Of a stretch of DNA of 33,521 bases, positions 31,489 to 33,521 are shown in pieces (the first letter of the stretch is position 1; each line of letters opens with the position of its first letter). Source of the DNA: Sphaerobacteraceae bacterium (GTDB taxonomy: Bacteria > Chloroflexota > Chloroflexia > Thermomicrobiales > Thermomicrobiaceae). The notes beneath the pieces were generated by a model that worked only from the letters and a program-made list of their open reading frames with translations, was not told the DNA's origin and ran no database searches. The stretch is taken from NCBI GenBank assembly GCA_007695115.1, contig REEK01000066.1:1-33521 (forward strand). Direction: 5' to 3'. Both the position numbers and the translations under genes were made by a program.

Positions 31489-32388
31489 ATGGCAAGTCAG
31501 GTCGAAAAAACCGGAATGACTCCGGAGCAGAAATTTGGGCTGGCCGTTGGTGCCGGATTCGCACTGGCCGGTCTTGCGGTTTCCGTTTTCCGCAAGAAAC
31601 AGCAGAAGACCCCGGTTCAGCAGACGGCTGACAAGATTCTGGAGAACCCTTCGCTGAAGGCGCTTTACAGTGCGGCGAAAGATTCGCTGGACGAAGCCAA
31701 GGGCAAGGTCGATCCCAAGACGATTGAAGCCGCGAAGGATCAGATTGCCCGACAGCGTGTCGAGATCCCGGCGAAGTGGCAGTCTGATATTGAGCCGGCA
31801 GCTCGCGATATGGCCAGCCGTGCGCTCGCAGCCGTTGAACAGATTCGCAGCGAAGGCTCGGACAAGGGCCGCGAACTCGGCAAGCGATGGGAAAAAGACT
31901 TCGCACCGGCAGCGAAATCGTTCGCCGACGAAGCGCTCCAGGAAGCTGACGAGATTCTGACGGCAGCACGGAAGAAGGCCGTAGAGATCTCCGATACAGC
32001 ACGCAAGGACTACCTCACACAGCTCGGCCCTATGGCGTCGTCCGCTTCGGCAGCCATCGCCGAGGCCGTATCCGATGGCTCTGACAAGGTGTCCAAGTCA
32101 GTCAAGAACATCGACGTCCCCGATGTCTCGATGCCGAAGGGTGCCAGCAAGCCGAACATCCTGAAGCGCACCGGTCAGGGCGCAAAGGACGTCACCAGCC
32201 AGGTGCTGATGATCGGCTTCTGGGGTGCGGCGCTCGGTACCGTGGTCTACTACGGAATTCTCGATGAAGAGAAGCGCACCCGAGTGCGGAACTTCTTCAC
32301 CGATACCTGGGAGCAGGTCACCGAGTTGATCGAAGATTTCCAGGACGATGACATCTTCGACGACGAAGAGACCTCAGAGCGCTTCTAG
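31489..32388 (+). CDS. Helical membrane-anchored protein, YtxH-like, function unknown
   Basis: The 299-residue protein starts MASQVEKTGMTPEQKFG with a hydrophobic helix at about 14-31 (LAVGAGFALAGLAVSVF) followed by RKK. A long polar region, rich in Ala/Glu/Lys/Asp and with helical apolipophorin- or LEA-like character (residues about 40-225), follows. Near the C-terminus is a second hydrophobic segment at about 241-257 (VLMIGFWGAALGTVVYYG), followed by YtxH-like charged sequence ending in an acidic patch (DFQDDDIFDDEE). I do not know its function; YtxH-like proteins are stress-linked in Bacillus. ATG at 31489 follows GGAGG with standard spacing; the open frame back to 31375 lies over the mnmG promoter region. 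A terminator follows the gene. Confidence 0.72.
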   Translation: MASQVEKTGMTPEQKFGLAVGAGFALAGLAVSVFRKKQQKTPVQQTADKILENPSLKALYSAAKDSLDEAKGKVDPKTIEAAKDQIARQRVEIPAKWQSDIEPAARDMASRALAAVEQIRSEGSDKGRELGKRWEKDFAPAAKSFADEALQEADEILTAARKKAVEISDTARKDYLTQLGPMASSASAAIAEAVSDGSDKVSKSVKNIDVPDVSMPKGASKPNILKRTGQGAKDVTSQVLMIGFWGAALGTVVYYGILDEEKRTRVRNFFTDTWEQVTELIEDFQDDDIFDDEETSERF

Positions 32389-32412
32389 TCTGTTCCATTA
32401 CACGCTCATTCA

Positions 32413-32440
32413 GCCCGGGTTGGAACGTACCAACCCGGGC
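32413..32440 (+). terminator. Rho-independent terminator after the YtxH-like gene
   Basis: GCCCGGGTTGG (32413-32423) pairs perfectly with CCAACCCGGGC (32430-32440) across a 6-nt loop, followed by ATTTCC. It begins 24 bases after the stop codon. Confidence 0.8.
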
Positions 32441-32468
32441 ATTTCCGTGCGTCTTGAGTGATGCAATC

Positions 32469-32497
32469 TTGGCTCGCCCCATTACTACTGTTATGAT
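32469..32497 (+). promoter_or_regulatory. Promoter for the luciferase-like/FAD-oxidase fusion gene
   Basis: TTGGCT (32469-32474), 17-base spacer, TATGAT (32492-32497) on the plus strand, 66 bases before the ATG at 32564. It follows the terminator of the preceding gene, so the fusion gene has its own transcript. Confidence 0.65.
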
Positions 32498-32563
32498 AGT
32501 AATGAGTTAGTGCAACAACCCAGTCAACTTCGACGCCGAGCACGCAAAGGGATACTCGCACAC

Positions 32564-33521
32564 ATGACTGAATTCACGGCACTCCGCACAGGCCTGTCAT
32601 TTCCCGCATCAGATGTGTCAGCATTGAGTCCGAACTCAGCTGACCTGGACCTGGTCAGTCTCGACCAGACGACAGAACAGAACCACAATGCTGACCCGTG
32701 GACGCTCGCCAACTGGCTGGCCGCGACAACAACCGGGGTCGAGATCATGATCCCGATTCCTTCAGACCAGCTCCAGTACCCGGCGGTCCTGGCTAGAGCC
32801 GCAATCAGCAGTGATCTTCTGTCGGGCGGTCGCGTTGCCCTGAACATGGGATCGGGAACAGAGTCAGCCGATCAACTCGCCGCAGCCATCCAAATTCTCC
32901 GAGAGATGATGAACGTGGCTAATCGGCGTCCCCTAGAGACCTCCGGCAGCTTCTACCGAGTGGAAGGAGCGCAGCGGGGTCCGATTCCAACTCGCGACAT
33001 CCCGATCTGGATCACCGGAGCTACGCCGGAATTGCTCCAACTGACTGGTCAGCTGGCTGACGGCTGGACAACGCCATATCCGGACATGCCTGCCCGGGAC
33101 CTGATCATCGCCAGCGAATTCATCGATGCCGTCGCCATCGAGTCTGACCGTGATCCGGAAGAGATCCAACGCTCGATGATCATCAGTGAAAAACAACTGG
33201 ATGGGTCGATCGATGATCTCACGGACGCGCTGATCCGGGCCCGCATCGGCACGATCCTGCTTCAATCCGCCGATGAGCACCAGATCGATACCTTCCTGAA
33301 CCAGATCGCGCCGGAACTGCGCTCCCGGTTGGAATCCGCAGACCCGGACCGAAGTTCGACCCGTCGGGTTCGTCGCGCTGAAGTCCGGAAAAAGCGAATT
33401 CCTGGCATCGACTACGACGGTGTTCCTGAGTCCTTAAAGAACGCCGTCATCGAACCAGGTGACGTTGCGTACCCGCGAGTTCGGTCGACCTACATACGCG
33501 GCGGGGCTCCGGGAATCGTGC
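32564..33521 (+). CDS. Luciferase-like monooxygenase domain fused to a FAD-linked oxidase domain (partial, runs off the right edge)
   Basis: The frame is open from ATG 32564 to the window end (319 codons). Residues about 55-250 match the flavin/F420-dependent luciferase-like (LLM) family: YPAVLARAAISSDLLSGGRVALNMGSG, GSFYRVEGAQRGPIP and IPIWITGATPELLQLTGQLADGW. The first barrel strands are shortened relative to normal LLM enzymes. After a basic linker (RRVRRAEVRKKR), the sequence VIEPGDVAYPRVRSTYIRGGAPGIV matches the beginning of berberine-bridge/FAD_binding_4 oxidases. The rest lies beyond the window. An AAAGGGA lies 11 bases before the ATG. The substrate is unknown. Domain order is read directly; the oxidase assignment rests on about 30 residues. 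Confidence 0.75.
   Translation, partial: MTEFTALRTGLSFPASDVSALSPNSADLDLVSLDQTTEQNHNADPWTLANWLAATTTGVEIMIPIPSDQLQYPAVLARAAISSDLLSGGRVALNMGSGTESADQLAAAIQILREMMNVANRRPLETSGSFYRVEGAQRGPIPTRDIPIWITGATPELLQLTGQLADGWTTPYPDMPARDLIIASEFIDAVAIESDRDPEEIQRSMIISEKQLDGSIDDLTDALIRARIGTILLQSADEHQIDTFLNQIAPELRSRLESADPDRSSTRRVRRAEVRKKRIPGIDYDGVPESLKNAVIEPGDVAYPRVRSTYIRGGAPGIV

Noticed and set aside
1-33521. Insertion sequences, prophage or CRISPR arrays
   Set aside because: No transposase, integrase, terminal inverted repeats with target duplications, or regularly spaced direct repeats were seen.

Overview
The window is a stretch of bacterial chromosome with about 29 protein genes, one tRNA gene and the 5' tip of a 16S rRNA gene. 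Base composition is moderately GC-rich. GTG and TTG starts are common and most starts have a clear Shine-Dalgarno sequence. Gene content (PASTA kinase followed by a ComEC-like protein, FixABC-type electron transfer with acyl-CoA dehydrogenase, twin TrkA proteins, and a luciferase-like monooxygenase fused to a FAD-oxidase domain) suggests a free-living Chloroflexota bacterium, for example a Thermomicrobia or SAR202-like lineage. That assignment is an inference and the 54 bases of 16S cannot settle it. I saw no insertion sequences, phage genes or CRISPR arrays.

Layout. 1-489: 16S rRNA start (minus strand) with two tandem promoters. 490-2694: PuuD-like amidase, YhaM-like OB/HD phosphohydrolase, PaaI-like thioesterase. 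2861-4425: a rhodanese-MoeB protein interrupted by one in-frame UGA, convergent with a MoaD/ThiS-like sulfur carrier. 4721-8823: PknB-type kinase with PASTA repeats, a degenerate ComEC-like beta-lactamase-fold protein, and a CvpA-like membrane protein with a zinc ribbon. 9048-10865: PHP + AlbA_2 fusion. 10970-12036: PPOX-like flavin protein and isochorismatase-family hydrolase. 12080-17955 (minus): acyl-CoA dehydrogenase, gamma-carbonic anhydrase-like protein, enoyl-CoA hydratase, EtfB, EtfA and FixC, a fatty-acid oxidation and electron-transfer block. 18070-22506 (minus): tRNA-Gln, glmU, prs, CBS-domain membrane protein, BirA. 22634-24775 (minus): M20 peptidase, NYN-domain protein, small coiled protein. 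24972-26700: ADP-ribosylglycohydrolase and HAD phosphatase. 26781-29222 (minus): metallophosphoesterase, UspA, two TrkA proteins. 29263-31257 (minus): mnmG. 31489-32388: membrane-anchored helical protein. 32564-end: partial luciferase-like/FAD-oxidase fusion.

The main discovery candidate is at 2861-4051. The UGA at 3785-3787 sits exactly where MoeB/ThiF/Uba4-type E1 enzymes carry their conserved cysteine. The reading frame and homology continue without shift for 87 residues. A hairpin with the geometry of a bacterial SECIS (6-bp stem, 6-nt loop with G at loop position 2, loop starting 20 nt after the UGA) follows at once. The simplest reading is a selenocysteine-containing MoeB with an N-terminal rhodanese domain. 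Its neighbour is a sulfur carrier whose Gly-Gly is capped by three residues and so would need trimming. TGA is used as a normal stop by many genes here, which argues against an altered genetic code.
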